NCBI RefSeq assembly: GCF_018199995.1
Contig: NZ_CP073578.1
Span: 248,001 to 312,000, forward strand
Direction of reading: 5' to 3'
DNA from: Photobacterium sp. GJ3
GTDB taxonomy: Bacteria > Pseudomonadota > Gammaproteobacteria > Enterobacterales > Vibrionaceae
DNA length: 64,000 nt
Every line of letters begins with the position of its first letter. Positions within the stretch are counted from its first letter, which is position 1. The notes below the pieces were generated by a model. It was not told the origin of the DNA, did no database searches, and saw only the letters and a program-made list of their open reading frames with translations. The position numbers were made by a program, and so were the translations under genes. Of this stretch, positions 9,897-19,174 are shown piece by piece.

Positions 9897-10493
9897 CGAG
9901 AGTATTCTCCGGAGAACTTGAAGGAAACTTTAGGCGCTTTATACCGCAAAAGATGATGTTAATGATGTTGAATCATAGCTACAAAACGAGATCATGATCG
10001 TGTTTTGATGAACAATGTCCTCACGGTATTCGTCAGCCATACAAATTTGTTGGGCAACATTACTTGCTTTATGAAAGCAGTTGCTTTGCTTTCATAAAGC
10101 AGGTGATATGAATGCGCGATCCGGCTGAATCGTCAGCATCGGGGAGATGGAGATTCGTTGCCAGTGCCACAAAGTGGCTGATGAAACAAGGTCGTAAGTA
10201 TAGCAGAGTTTCTTTCCCATTCCAGCGTGTGAGATAGCTCAACCTTTTGTGCGTAACAGGGTTCCATCATTCTGATTCTTCTGAGAAAGCCTTTTCTGGC
10301 AAGGCATTTCATCTGTTATCAGAATGATTGGCTCGTGTTGCCAGCCATAAAAAGTTTTTTATCAAATAACCGATTTTGTTGAAAACAGGTTGCCGTTTGA
10401 TGACAGGCGACCAATTTTGCCTGTTTCTTTCGGTTTCAGTCCTGTTCCCGCGCAAAAATATGCCGAAAAGTGCAGGCTTCTGTACACCAATGG
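9897..10493. other. pykF upstream region with several inverted repeats
   Basis: There is no gene here. It holds a palindrome over the pykF ribosome-binding site (9905-9916) and twin operator-like palindromes (10065-10101). There is also a Cra-like sequence GCTGAATCGTCAGC (10124-10137) and an 11-bp inverted repeat, ATCATTCTGAT at 10266-10276 with ATCAGAATGAT at 10318-10328. Inside the last lies a shorter stem GCCTT/AAGGC. The Cra assignment rests on similarity to the known FruR/Cra consensus and the fact that Cra controls pykF in enterobacteria; it is inference here. Confidence 0.5.
10065..10101. promoter_or_regulatory. twin palindromic operator candidates
   Basis: TGCTTTATGAAAGCA (10065-10079) and TGCTTTCATAAAGCA (10087-10101) are exact reverse complements. 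Each is itself a TGCTTT-N3-AAAGCA palindrome. Their centres are 22 bp apart, about two helical turns, as expected for cooperative binding of a dimeric regulator. Read as RNA, the pair would form a 15-bp hairpin. The cognate protein is unknown. Confidence 0.55.
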
Positions 10494-10521
10494 TTGAATA
10501 TTATTTCTCTATATTGATAAT
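10494..10521 (+). promoter_or_regulatory. predicted promoter of the fecI-like gene
   Basis: TTGAAT (10494-10499) and GATAAT (10516-10521) are separated by 16 bases and resemble -35 and -10 boxes. The -10 lies inside the Fur box, so Fur binding should block RNA polymerase. Confidence 0.55.
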
Positions 10522-10529
10522 CATTATCA
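10515..10529. promoter_or_regulatory. Fur box
   Basis: TGATAATCATTATCA is a perfect match to the 7-1-7 Fur consensus TGATAATNATTATCA. It lies 55 bases before the ECF sigma gene, so the heme locus should be repressed when iron is plentiful. Confidence 0.85.
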
Positions 10530-10583
10530 TTAGGATTCTCATTTATTTAGTTGTTTATTAATAAGTAGCAGGAGCGCCAGACG

Positions 10584-11102
10584 ATGACAGCGGCAGACCA
10601 GACGAATATGAAGCAGGTGGGTCAACTCTATCAGCAACATCAAAGCTGGTTATCGGTCTTTATTCAGCGTCGTTTGGGTTGCCCTGAGACCTCGGCCGAT
10701 CTGGTCCACGATACTTATCTCCGGTTGCTCAACCGTGGCCGTTTACCAGAACCCGGCGAATCCCGGCGGTATCTGACCCATATTGCCAAGGGGCTGGTGA
10801 TCGATCTCTATCGTCGTCGCCGTGTGGAAGCGGCTTACCTAGAATATCTGCAACAGCAGCCACAAGAATTCGGTGTCTCGCCCGAAGCACGTTTGCAAAT
10901 GGTTGAAGCCCTGATTGAGGTGGATCGCTTATTGCGTCACTTGCCAGACAAAGTGCGTCAGGCACTGCTGATGCGTCAGATCGACAACATGAGCTATAAG
11001 CAAATTGCCGCTGAACTGGGCGTTTCTGTGTCCTCCGTGGAAAAATATATCGCGAAAGCGTTACAGGCCTGTTTACTCGCCAGCATGGAGACAAGCTTTT
11101 GA
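10584..11102 (+). CDS. FecI-type ECF sigma factor
   Basis: This 172-residue extracytoplasmic-function sigma factor of the iron-starvation (FecI) group directs RNA polymerase to a TonB-dependent transporter gene. Sigma region 2 is visible at about 12-85 (LYQQHQSWLSVFIQRRLG and ADLVHDTYLRLL). Region 4 is at about 110-165 (LPDKVRQALLMRQIDNMSYKQIAAELGVSVSSVEKYI). AGGAG precedes the ATG. The perfect Fur box upstream shows iron control. Its stop overlaps the fecR-like start, a standard fecIR arrangement. The likely target is the receptor gene at 12161. Region 4 and the DNA-binding helix are intact, so this gene should be functional. Confidence 0.92.
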   Translation: MTAADQTNMKQVGQLYQQHQSWLSVFIQRRLGCPETSADLVHDTYLRLLNRGRLPEPGESRRYLTHIAKGLVIDLYRRRRVEAAYLEYLQQQPQEFGVSPEARLQMVEALIEVDRLLRHLPDKVRQALLMRQIDNMSYKQIAAELGVSVSSVEKYIAKALQACLLASMETSF

Positions 11103-12049
11103 CCCCGCATCGTTTGTCGGGGGAAGCCATTCGTCAGGCTTCTTGCTGGATGGCGCGGCTGTGGGCGGATGATGTGAGTGATGCTGATAAAAAGGCGTTT
11201 GATGCCTGGCGCTTGGATCATCCCGATAATGAATCGGCCTGGCAGCAGTTGAATCAGCTTCAAACACAATTTTCCGCTTTACCTCAGCACTCTGCCAGTC
11301 GTCGGATCCTGATGGCCCGTCGCGGACTCAGCCGACGCCGTTTGCTTTCAGTCATTGTTGGTGTTGGCTTGCTAACGGGCGGTTGGACGCTTGGCGGCCA
11401 GCAGTCCTTGCCGCCCGGGCACAGGTATGCAACGGCGGTGGGTGAAATTCGGTCACTGACACTGAACGATGGCACGGCGCTGGTGCTGAATACGGACACC
11501 GAAGTTTATGTGGATATTACGCCACAGGCCCGCCAGCTCACGCTGACGCAGGGGGAGGTAATGGTCACAACCGAACATCACCAGACGCCGTTTCATTTCA
11601 GCAGTGCTCAGGGACAGGTGACGCCGATCGGCACCCGGTACACGGTTCGCCAGTTGGAAGACAGCACGGTCGTCAAAGTCCAGGAAGGTCAGGTCCGGTT
11701 GGCACCGCGCGAATCTGCGCAAGCGCTGGTGCTCGCAGCCGGAGAATGGGCGGATTTTTCGGCGACCGCTGTCGGTGCCGTTCAACCCTTGCCGCAGTAT
11801 GACGCCAGTTGGGTCTCGCGTCGGCTGGTGGCACATCAGATGCCGCTAACAGTGCTGTTGGATGAACTCTCCCGCTATCGTCAGGGGATACTGAGCATCG
11901 ATCCCGCATTGGCCAGCCTGGCCGTCACCGGGGTGTTTGATCTGAACCAGATCGATCAGGTGCTCCGGCAACTGGAACAAATCCTGCCGATTCAGGTGCG
12001 CTTCTTTACCCGGTACTGGGTGTCTGTTGTTCCTGCACCAGTCGCTTAA
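11099..12049 (+). CDS. FecR-type anti-sigma/transducer protein
   Basis: This 316-residue inner-membrane partner of the sigma factor senses the signalling domain of the outer-membrane receptor. The N-terminal cytoplasmic domain (DUF4880-like) has the hallmark WMARLWADDVSDADKKAFDAW and NESAWQQLNQL. A membrane helix lies near residues 80-100 (LLSVIVGVGLLTGGWTLGG). The periplasmic FecR domain follows, with LTLTQGEVMVTT and SAQGQVTPIGTRYTV, then a C-terminal segment of the kind that docks the receptor STN domain. The start is a TTG overlapping the sigma-gene stop (TTGA). No ATG fits better. Translational coupling keeps sigma and anti-sigma in balance. Confidence 0.9.
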   Translation: MTPHRLSGEAIRQASCWMARLWADDVSDADKKAFDAWRLDHPDNESAWQQLNQLQTQFSALPQHSASRRILMARRGLSRRRLLSVIVGVGLLTGGWTLGGQQSLPPGHRYATAVGEIRSLTLNDGTALVLNTDTEVYVDITPQARQLTLTQGEVMVTTEHHQTPFHFSSAQGQVTPIGTRYTVRQLEDSTVVKVQEGQVRLAPRESAQALVLAAGEWADFSATAVGAVQPLPQYDASWVSRRLVAHQMPLTVLLDELSRYRQGILSIDPALASLAVTGVFDLNQIDQVLRQLEQILPIQVRFFTRYWVSVVPAPVA

Positions 12050-12160
12050 TTTTGTGATCACTGTAACGAAATTGTCACCTGTGTACCGTTGGGTTTACGG
12101 GTTTCTCCCGCGCGTGCGGTGTACGGAGGCAAGAACAAAAAATTTGAGAAGGAAATCACA

Positions 12161-15100
12161 GTGCATCACAAGGTTCAGCCCAATTTTATTGCGTTGCTGC
12201 TCAAGGCTCATTTGGGGCTGGCAGTGACCCTGTTTCCCGGCGCCGTTTCAGCCGAGTCCGCAGAACAACAATATGATATTCCCGTTGGCGATCTCGACGC
12301 CGCATTGACGCAGTTTGCGTTGCAATCAAATCTGACCCTGCATCTCGACGCCCGCTTATCGCAGGGGCTGCGAAGCGATGGTCTGCATGGCAGCTTCACG
12401 CCGGATCATGCGCTCGAGTTGCTGCTGGCCAGTACCGGACTGAATGCCACCCCGCAGACAGACGGCTCTTATCAGATTGCTTCAAATGAAAATACTATGA
12501 CGCTGGATACCATCAGTGTCTCTTATGGGGAGTCCGGTGGGCTGACCCGTGATGAAGTGGGTGAATTTGCTGTATATGACGAAGACGTCTCGACGGTTTA
12601 TTCCGGTAAAGATGAAATTGAGCGATACAAAGGCAAAGATGCCGCAGATATGTTCAAAGGGATGCTCAATGTGTACAGCGGTGATGCCCGAAATGGTGGC
12701 GGGGTTGATCCCAGTATTCGCGGGGTTCAGGGACCGGGCCGGGTGCCATTATCGATTGACGGAACCGAGCAGGATCTGACGGTCTGGCGCGGCTATCGCG
12801 GGGTGTCGAACCGCAATTATATCGATCCCAACCTGGTGGGCGGGATTCAGGTGATCAAAGGGCCGTCACTCACACCGAATGTGCATTCCTCGGTCGGTGG
12901 TGCTGTGGTAGTCAATACGATTTCTGCGTCAGATATTCTGAAGGAAGGCGAAACCTTTGGTGGTGAAATCGTGATGGAAGGCAGTAACAATGCCATCGCG
13001 CCCCGAGAACCAGTCTTGCTGACCGGTCAGGATTACCGCAATGTTCCCGGCTTTCCCCAGGATAATCCGGAGTATCCGTATGGCGATCCGTCTCTGTGGA
13101 AAGTGATGAGCAACGATAAAGAGCACAACCCGTTCGCCGGCGAAGACTATGCTTACCGGCTGGCACTGGCAGCGAAAAAGGAAACGTATGAATTGCTGGC
13201 AGCCTATGCATATCGCAATAAAGGGAATTATTTCAGTGGCACCCGGGATGCTGATTTTTACAATCATCCCGCACAAGATGAGCAGTACATGACCCGGATT
13301 AACCCGCGCTCGCTGGCAACAAGGCAGCGCCCCGGTTACGAAGTGCCGAATACGTCCAGTGAGCTGGAATCTTACCTGCTGAAAGCCAAGTTCAATCTGG
13401 TGGATCAGCAAACGCTGGAATTTGGGGCCCGGTATACGGATGCCACTTATGGTGAAATCATGGCCAGCCGCTCCGGCAACATTGGCGAAAACGGAGAAAT
13501 GGCCCAGTGGCCGCTCAGCCATGTTGAAACGCAGGCATACAATATCCGCTATGCCTGGCAGCCGGAAACCCCCTACATTGATCTGACGTCGAATCTCTGG
13601 ACGACCTACACCGTCAGCGATACCAATACTGCAGGTGGTTTTCCGAATTATGCCAATCGTGTTGATGTTCCAGATCCTGAGCCCGGTGCCAGCCCGCAGC
13701 TGAGAAATACCGCCGGGACCAATGCCAAAGACAGCCGGATCGGCTTCGATCTCAGTAATCAGATGTGGCTGACGGATACGCTGGGGCTGACGCTGTCGGG
13801 ACGTTATCAGTACCACAAACTGCGTTCCGATGATGAATACCGGGGGCTTTGGATGGCTGGCGTCACTGGCCGCGTGAAGGCCGTCGGCAGGAATATGAAG
13901 GACAGTTTAATTTCCAGTGGCAGCCGGTTGATTTCCTGCGCTTTACTGCTGGGGCGAGTTACAAGAATTACTGGGCGATTGATGACTTTCTGTCGGATCG
14001 GATTGCCGCCGGAGACAGTCGGTTCACCAAAGAGCATTCTGCCGACAAGGGGATGTTACTGTCTTATCGGACCCTTGAAAAATATACCCCGGAAGAGATT
14101 GAGAAGCATGTTGCGGCAGTCGCTGAAGAAATCGTGATGCTGAACTTTATGAATCAGATGCTGGGGAAACCGCTGGTCACGCCGGAAGAAGAAGCGGCAA
14201 TGTATGAGAAAGCCCGCAGTAACACGACTTATGAAGTGACCCATGAAGGGAATGAGTGGCTGCATGATGGGGAAGGGCGTTACAGCCGGGAAAACAACCC
14301 TTGCCTCATCGCTCAGCAGTCGAAGGCCAATTACATCGAAGAATCCTGCATGCGTTATGGTGCGCCGGTCGGGGCTTATGACAAACAGATCACAGGCGGC
14401 AAGAAGAAGGGAAATGCCTGGGTGCCAGCGCTGTCCGCGACCCTGATGCTGAACGACCGCAGCCGGATGTATTACCGCTATACCGAGGCCGTCCGTTTTC
14501 CAAGTATGTTTGAAAGCACGCTGGGCTTTTCCGCCAACGATAACCCCTATACAGGGTTAGATCCGGAACACGCTTATAACCATGAAGTGGCTTTCATTCA
14601 TCATTTTGATCAGGCCGATCTCAAACTGACCTACTTCCATCACAGAACTAAAGATGTGATCGAGCGGTCGGGTAACTTACTGCGTTTTTACAATATTGAT
14701 CAGCAGACTCTGGAAGGGCTGGAATTTCAGAGTCGCTATGACAACGGCGGTTTTTTCTCGGATCTCAGCCTCTCTTATATGCTGAACAATGAAGTCTGTG
14801 ATGAAAGTCTGGCGATTTTGTCTGATTTTAATGGCTCAGTTGGAGATTGTGTCCATGCCGGTTTTGAAGGGGGATATCTGACGGATCAGGCCATCCCTGA
14901 GTATTCGGTGAATCTGAATATCGGCGGCCGCTTCTTCAATCGCCGGATGGAAACCGGTTTACGCACAGTTTACATCCCCGGCAGCAAGGATGAAGAAGAT
15001 TTAGCGCGGGATGACGCCTTAACTTTTGATGCCTATGCCCAGTACCGCTTCAATGATGCGCTGGCACTTGAAGTCGTTGGCACCAACCTCAGCGATCTGT

Positions 15101-15180
15101 ATTACATCGACCCCTTGGTTCGTTCCAGCGTCCCGGCGCCGGGTCGGACGGTGAAAGTGAAGTTGCAGGTGAATTTCTGA
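12161..15180 (+). pseudogene. TonB-dependent transducer receptor, frameshifted
   Basis: This outer-membrane TonB-dependent receptor with a signalling extension was split by one frameshift. A GTG at 12161 after an AAGGA site gives a signal peptide ending in AVSA. An STN domain follows (YDIPVGDLDAALTQFALQSN), matching the upstream FecIR pair, then the plug (DAADMFKGMLNVYSGDARNG, GVDPSIRGVQGPGRVPLSID) and the barrel. The frame breaks near 13842-13850 at CGGGGGCTTTGG. Before it the sequence reads KLRSDDEYRGLW. After it a frame shifted by one missing base continues as DGWRHWPREGRRQEYEGQFN to a proper barrel end, VKVKLQVNF. Repaired length would be about 1006 residues. The G5 run makes a sequencing error possible. 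The substrate is probably heme or a heme carrier, inferred from the neighbours. Confidence 0.85.
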
Positions 15181-15238
15181 CGAACCGAAAAAATTTTCAA
15201 AGCGGTTTACGGGTTTGAAGTCGTGGTTCGGTATACCC

Positions 15239-15267
15239 CATGAAGGCATCAATTTGCGGCCTTCATG
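15239..15267 (+). promoter_or_regulatory. intercistronic hairpin before the hemophore gene
   Basis: CATGAAGGC and GCCTTCATG form a perfect 9-bp stem with an 11-base loop, 33 bases before the hemophore ATG. There is no T-run, so it is more likely an RNA-processing or stabilising element than a terminator. Confidence 0.5.
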
Positions 15268-15299
15268 AGCCAACCCAAACATCAATAAGGATATGTAAC

Positions 15300-16010
15300 A
15301 TGAAAAAAGCTTTCATCACCCTTGCTGTTTTTTCTGCCTGCGTCAGCGGCGCTGCCCAAGCCAATTTTGTCGGAAACCAGAGTGACAACACGCAAATTCA
15401 GGTCGGTGAATCGACTATGAATGCCGGACCCCATGTGGCGGGCCGTGCCGGGATTGGGGCTGCATCCATGGGGTCGACTGCACAGAAAGTCGATTTTCAG
15501 GCGCTGAAAAATTATGGCAGCGTCCAAAACGGCGTTTATGTGCTGGGTGGGGGACATTCGGGGATGGGCAAGTTCAACTTTGCCAAAGTCGGTGCCGGTG
15601 ATGTCTGGTTCGGTGAGTGGGCGAGTGATATCAGCAGTGATACCGATCGGACGGTTTATTATGTCGGCGATACCACGGGCACCACACTGCCGACCAGCGG
15701 CACAGCGACTTATGCGGTGAAAGGGGTGAATAAGTTCTCAGGCAGCAATGATCTGAATGGGACATTCACGGCCAACTTCAGCAACAATACCCTGAATGGC
15801 TCGATTGCCAACAGCCAGTACACACTAGGTGTGAATGCGACCATCAACAGCGCCACTGCAGCCTTTAACGGGACGGCTTCCGTTGGCCCAATCAATGGGA
15901 CTGCGACAGGTCATTTCTTTGGCAATAACGCGGCAGCACTGGCCGGGATTGCGCAGTTCTCCAGTAACTTCAAATACTTCGACACCGCGTTCGGCGGAAC
16001 CAAACAGTAA
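15300..16010 (+). CDS. hemophilin-like type XI (Slam) secretion cargo
   Basis: The product is a 236-residue secreted protein. A signal peptide ends AAQA before NFVGNQ and has no lipobox cysteine, so the mature product should be soluble. A Gly/Ser/Asn-rich N-terminal half follows (GGGHSGMGKFNF at 83-94). The C-terminal half has short alternating strands (SATAAFNGTASVGPINGTATGHFFGNNAAALAG), ending in the GxFxGxxAxxLAG signature of TbpB-like barrel domains. That architecture and the Slam gene next door fit hemophilin-type hemophores exported through Slam/T11SS. Histidines at 45, 86 and 205 are possible heme ligands. AAGGATAT precedes the ATG. The reading frame is intact, unlike its receptor and exporter. 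Confidence 0.75.
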   Translation: MKKAFITLAVFSACVSGAAQANFVGNQSDNTQIQVGESTMNAGPHVAGRAGIGAASMGSTAQKVDFQALKNYGSVQNGVYVLGGGHSGMGKFNFAKVGAGDVWFGEWASDISSDTDRTVYYVGDTTGTTLPTSGTATYAVKGVNKFSGSNDLNGTFTANFSNNTLNGSIANSQYTLGVNATINSATAAFNGTASVGPINGTATGHFFGNNAAALAGIAQFSSNFKYFDTAFGGTKQ

Positions 16011-16108
16011 CCGATGGATGCCGGGGACTGAGTGCAGGCCCGGCTGAATGTGACAGGGTTGTATGATCACAGCCCCTGTTGATTGTCGTCACACCCTCAG
16101 GTTAAAGC

Positions 16109-17598
16109 ATGTTGATGAAGTTTCTGAGCCGCCCGTTGTCCTGCCTGGGTCTGGCTTGCCTTTCTTTTCCGCTGTTGAACCAGCCAGCTCACGCTGATCA
16201 AGATACCAACCTCCGTCTGGAACAAAATGCCACGTTGCAAGCCAGGGAAAAAGAACAGACCCTGCTGGAAGCAGAGCAGGCCCGTGAAGATGCCGAAGCG
16301 CTGATCATCGACGGCCAGGTTTATCAGGTGGATGACAACCTCAATGCGCTGGGTCAGGCGATTTATCTGTCGGTCAAAGCCCGGCGCTGGATCGCGGCCC
16401 GTGGCTTTCTGACCCGCTATCTGGCACTGCCCGGTCATGACATGATGCTGGTGCACTATGCCCGGGGTGCGTTGGCGCGAGCCGACGGGGATCTGGTGCA
16501 GGCAGAGCAGTCATACCGGGCGCTTTTGCAGCAACAGCCGGATTTTCTGCCGGGTCAGCTCGAACTGGCGCGTGTGTTGTTCGAAAATCATAAAAACCGG
16601 GATGCGCTGAAGCTGTTTGAGCAGATCCGGACCTCGCTGCCGATCCATGATCCCAAAGCTCAAGGTGTGATCAACACCGTCAATGCCTTTTCTCAGGCGC
16701 TGGTTTACCGGGACAGCTGGCAGGGGCTGTTTCCTTCGGACCCGGTTACAACAATAACCTGAACCTTTCTTCAGAAAGTTACACCTGCTTACTGCTGATG
16801 CCGAACGGTGAATGTCTGGTGGAGCGCAAAACCCCGAAAGCCGAATCGGCATACGGCACCACGTTTGAAGCCAGCCTGAACAAACGTTTTTCTCTGAGTG
16901 GCCATCATGGCATCAGCTTTCTGGGACTGGCCTATGGTGATAATTACGTTCACCACAGCCAGTACAACGAGCATACCCTGCTGACTTATCTGGGTTACAG
17001 CTATCACACAGCGGATTATCAGTGGCTGGCAGCACCGCTGTTTGAATACCGGACACAGGGAAATGACGCTTTGTATCAGGCTTGGGGCGGCAAGTTGAGC
17101 GGGCTGTATCTCTATTCGGCAGCCACGGCTTTTAAGCTGGAAGCTGAAGCGAAAGATCTGCGATTTTTGCCCGACGGGCTGGATTTTCAATCGGGCTGGC
17201 AATACGCCGGATATGCCACGTTCTGGCATCAGTTCCCCGGTCAATGGCTGTTGTTTGGCGGGCTGGACTGGACGGACAAACGCACCGATGAAGCGGTGTA
17301 CGCCTACCGGATGACCGGTGTCCGTCTCGGTGTTCAGCGCGCTTGGGAGATGGGGATTGAGACCTCACTTTTCACCTCGTTCCGCCAGCGGGAATATCAG
17401 GCTTACAGTCCATTGCTGGAAGCAACGCGAAAGGATGATGAGCAGAGTTACACGCTGGAAACTCGTTTGACCGGGCTGAGTTTCTGGGATCTGACGCCGG
17501 TTCTGACATTGGCGCATCACCGGGTGTACAGCAATGTGGATTGGTTGTACAGCCACGATCAAAGCGAGGTGAGCCTCAAAATCGAAAAGCGCTTCTGA
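16109..17598 (+). pseudogene. Slam / type XI secretion outer-membrane protein, frameshifted
   Basis: This is a surface-lipoprotein-assembly-modifier homologue interrupted by one frameshift. A signal peptide ends near NQPAHA. It is followed by an N-terminal TPR-like helical domain (AIYLSVKARRWIAARGFLTRYL, then YARGALARADGDLVQAEQSY) and, in the shifted frame, a 14-strand-type barrel (DUF560). The barrel starts GPGYNNNLNLSSESYTCLL and ends VSLKIEKRF. The break lies near 16727-16738 (CTGTTTCCTTCGG). One extra base would read LFSFGPGYNNNLN. Repaired length is about 496 residues, normal for Slam. Slam moves TbpB-like or hemophilin-like cargo across the outer membrane, and the adjacent cargo gene is the obvious client. 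Confidence 0.82.
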
Positions 17599-17737
17599 CC
17601 CCATCCACCCCATGCTGAAAAAATTCGTGATTGGATTACGGATTTGGTGTGCTCGTTCGGTATCTCTCATAGGAGCGTTTTTCCGGGCGTGTTTTGTCAC
17701 GTCTGATGAACTGGAAAAAATCAGAGTGGAAAGGGAT

Positions 17738-18739
17738 ATGAATCAGAGATTTGGATGGATCGCAGGACCGATGCGTCTCCGGATAGCCGTGATGATTTTC
17801 GCGGGAATGGTGTGGTCTTGTCAGAGTTTTGCACAGGTGGAAACAATGCCGACTGCTGCACAGAGCCCAGATGCTGCGGAGCCGGTATTTGAGGAAATCC
17901 GGACGTTGGATTCTCCTGCGGACCTGCCGGGGAGCGAAGCGGCGCAATCAGAAAAGCAATCACCACAAAGGATACCGTCAGAAGGCGTGCAGCCTGACAT
18001 GGCCCATCCGGTGCAGACCCATGCGGGCATGGATTTATCTCCCATGGGGATGTATCAGGCAGCGGACTGGGTGGTGAAATCTGTGATGATTCTGTTGCTG
18101 GTGGCTTCTGTGCTGACCTGGGCGATGGGCGTTGCGAAGCAATTACAGATTTATACGGCCAACCACTATGCGCGCCGGATACTGCGGACGTTGGGCGCTG
18201 CAGACACGCTGGAAGCCGGGGCGGACAACACGCAAACCGGCAAAGGGATGGGCATGGCGCTGCTCCATGCCGCCCGGCATGAGTTGGTCTTGTCTGGTCG
18301 CGGGGCGGCCAGTGAACATGGCATTAAGGAACGGGTTCAGGCCCGGCTGGACCGGGTGCAGGCTTCGGCCGGACGCCAGATGAATCAGGGAACGGGGATC
18401 CTGGCGACCGTCGGTTCCGTGGCCCCGTTTGTCGGACTCTTCGGCACGGTGTGGGGCATCATGAATGCGTTTATCGGGATTGCCGAGACCAAAACCACCA
18501 ATCTGGCTGTTGTTGCCCCCGGGATTGCCGAAGCCTTACTGGCGACGGCCATTGGCTTAGTGGCCGCGATCCCGGCTGTCGTGATTTACAACCATTTCAC
18601 CCGTGCCATTCAGGGTTATAAAGCGTTGCTGGCGGATATCTCCGTCGCCATTCTGGTGCTGATCAGCCGGGATCTGGATCGCCAATCCTCCGGGGATGTA
18701 CAGACGGCTGCACCGCAGCCCATGCAGAAAGCGGGGTGA
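17738..18739 (+). CDS. exbB: ExbB-type energy transducer
   Basis: This 333-residue MotA/TolQ/ExbB family proton-channel protein powers TonB. The start at 17738 follows GGAAAGGG and gives a signal-like segment (RIAVMIFAGMVWSCQSFA), then a Pro/Ser/Glu-rich periplasmic extension. The three ExbB helices follow: WVVKSVMILLLVASVLTWAMG, TVGSVAPFVGLFGTVWGIMN, and ALLATAIGLVAAIPAVVIYN. A longer frame from 17612 has no ribosome-binding site. N-terminally extended ExbB proteins are known from dedicated TonB systems in other gammaproteobacteria. It lies 139 bases after the Slam gene and directly abuts exbD. Confidence 0.9.
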   Translation: MNQRFGWIAGPMRLRIAVMIFAGMVWSCQSFAQVETMPTAAQSPDAAEPVFEEIRTLDSPADLPGSEAAQSEKQSPQRIPSEGVQPDMAHPVQTHAGMDLSPMGMYQAADWVVKSVMILLLVASVLTWAMGVAKQLQIYTANHYARRILRTLGAADTLEAGADNTQTGKGMGMALLHAARHELVLSGRGAASEHGIKERVQARLDRVQASAGRQMNQGTGILATVGSVAPFVGLFGTVWGIMNAFIGIAETKTTNLAVVAPGIAEALLATAIGLVAAIPAVVIYNHFTRAIQGYKALLADISVAILVLISRDLDRQSSGDVQTAAPQPMQKAG

Positions 18740-19174
18740 ATGATGGCGTTTCAAACCCCGCAAGACAGCGACGAGCTGGTCGAAAACCATGATATTAATG
18801 TCACCCCATTCATTGATGTCATGCTGGTGTTGCTGATTATTTTCATGGTGGCGGCGCCGTTGTCGACCGTGAGTGTACCGGTGGATCTGCCCAGTGCGGC
18901 TGCAGAACCGCAACCCATGCCAGATCAACCTTTCTATCTAACGGTTCAGAAGAATATGACGCTGACTCTGGGCGAGGAGACAACCGTCCCCTTGGCTGCT
19001 CTGGCTGATGCGATGGCCGCGACGCTGCCGGACAAGCAACAGCGTATTTATCTGCGCGCGGATCAGTCGCTGACTTACGCGCAGCTGATGCAGGTCATGA
19101 ATGCCCTCGGGCAGGCCGGATATCTCCACATTGCGCTGATTGGCCTTGAGCAACTGAAAGGACAGACTTCATGA
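18740..19174 (+). CDS. exbD: ExbD-type energy transducer
   Basis: This 144-residue partner of ExbB has a single transmembrane helix. The essential aspartate is in NVTPFIDVMLVLLIIFMVAAP (D26), followed by a periplasmic domain with the LPSAAAEPQP and YLRADQSLTYAQLMQVMNAL segments typical of ExbD. The ATG follows the exbB stop with no gap. The stop overlaps the tonB start (ATGA), so exbB-exbD-tonB are translated as a coupled unit. The frame is intact. Confidence 0.93.
   Translation: MMAFQTPQDSDELVENHDINVTPFIDVMLVLLIIFMVAAPLSTVSVPVDLPSAAAEPQPMPDQPFYLTVQKNMTLTLGEETTVPLAALADAMAATLPDKQQRIYLRADQSLTYAQLMQVMNALGQAGYLHIALIGLEQLKGQTS

Noticed and set aside
10376..10561. 61-codon frame spanning the fecI promoter
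   Set aside because: It has no ribosome-binding site and runs through the Fur box and -10 region. Composition looks non-coding.
12929..13816. 295-codon antisense frame in the receptor gene
   Set aside because: It lies opposite a strongly recognisable TonB receptor; its sequence is the usual by-product of a GC-rich opposite strand.
13849..15180. Second half of the receptor as a separate gene
   Set aside because: It begins in mid-barrel with no signal peptide or ribosome-binding site and continues the first half exactly after one missing base.
16798..17598. Slam barrel as a separate gene
   Set aside because: The barrel starts upstream of any start codon in that frame (GPGYNNNLN at about 16739), so it is the frameshifted end of the Slam gene.
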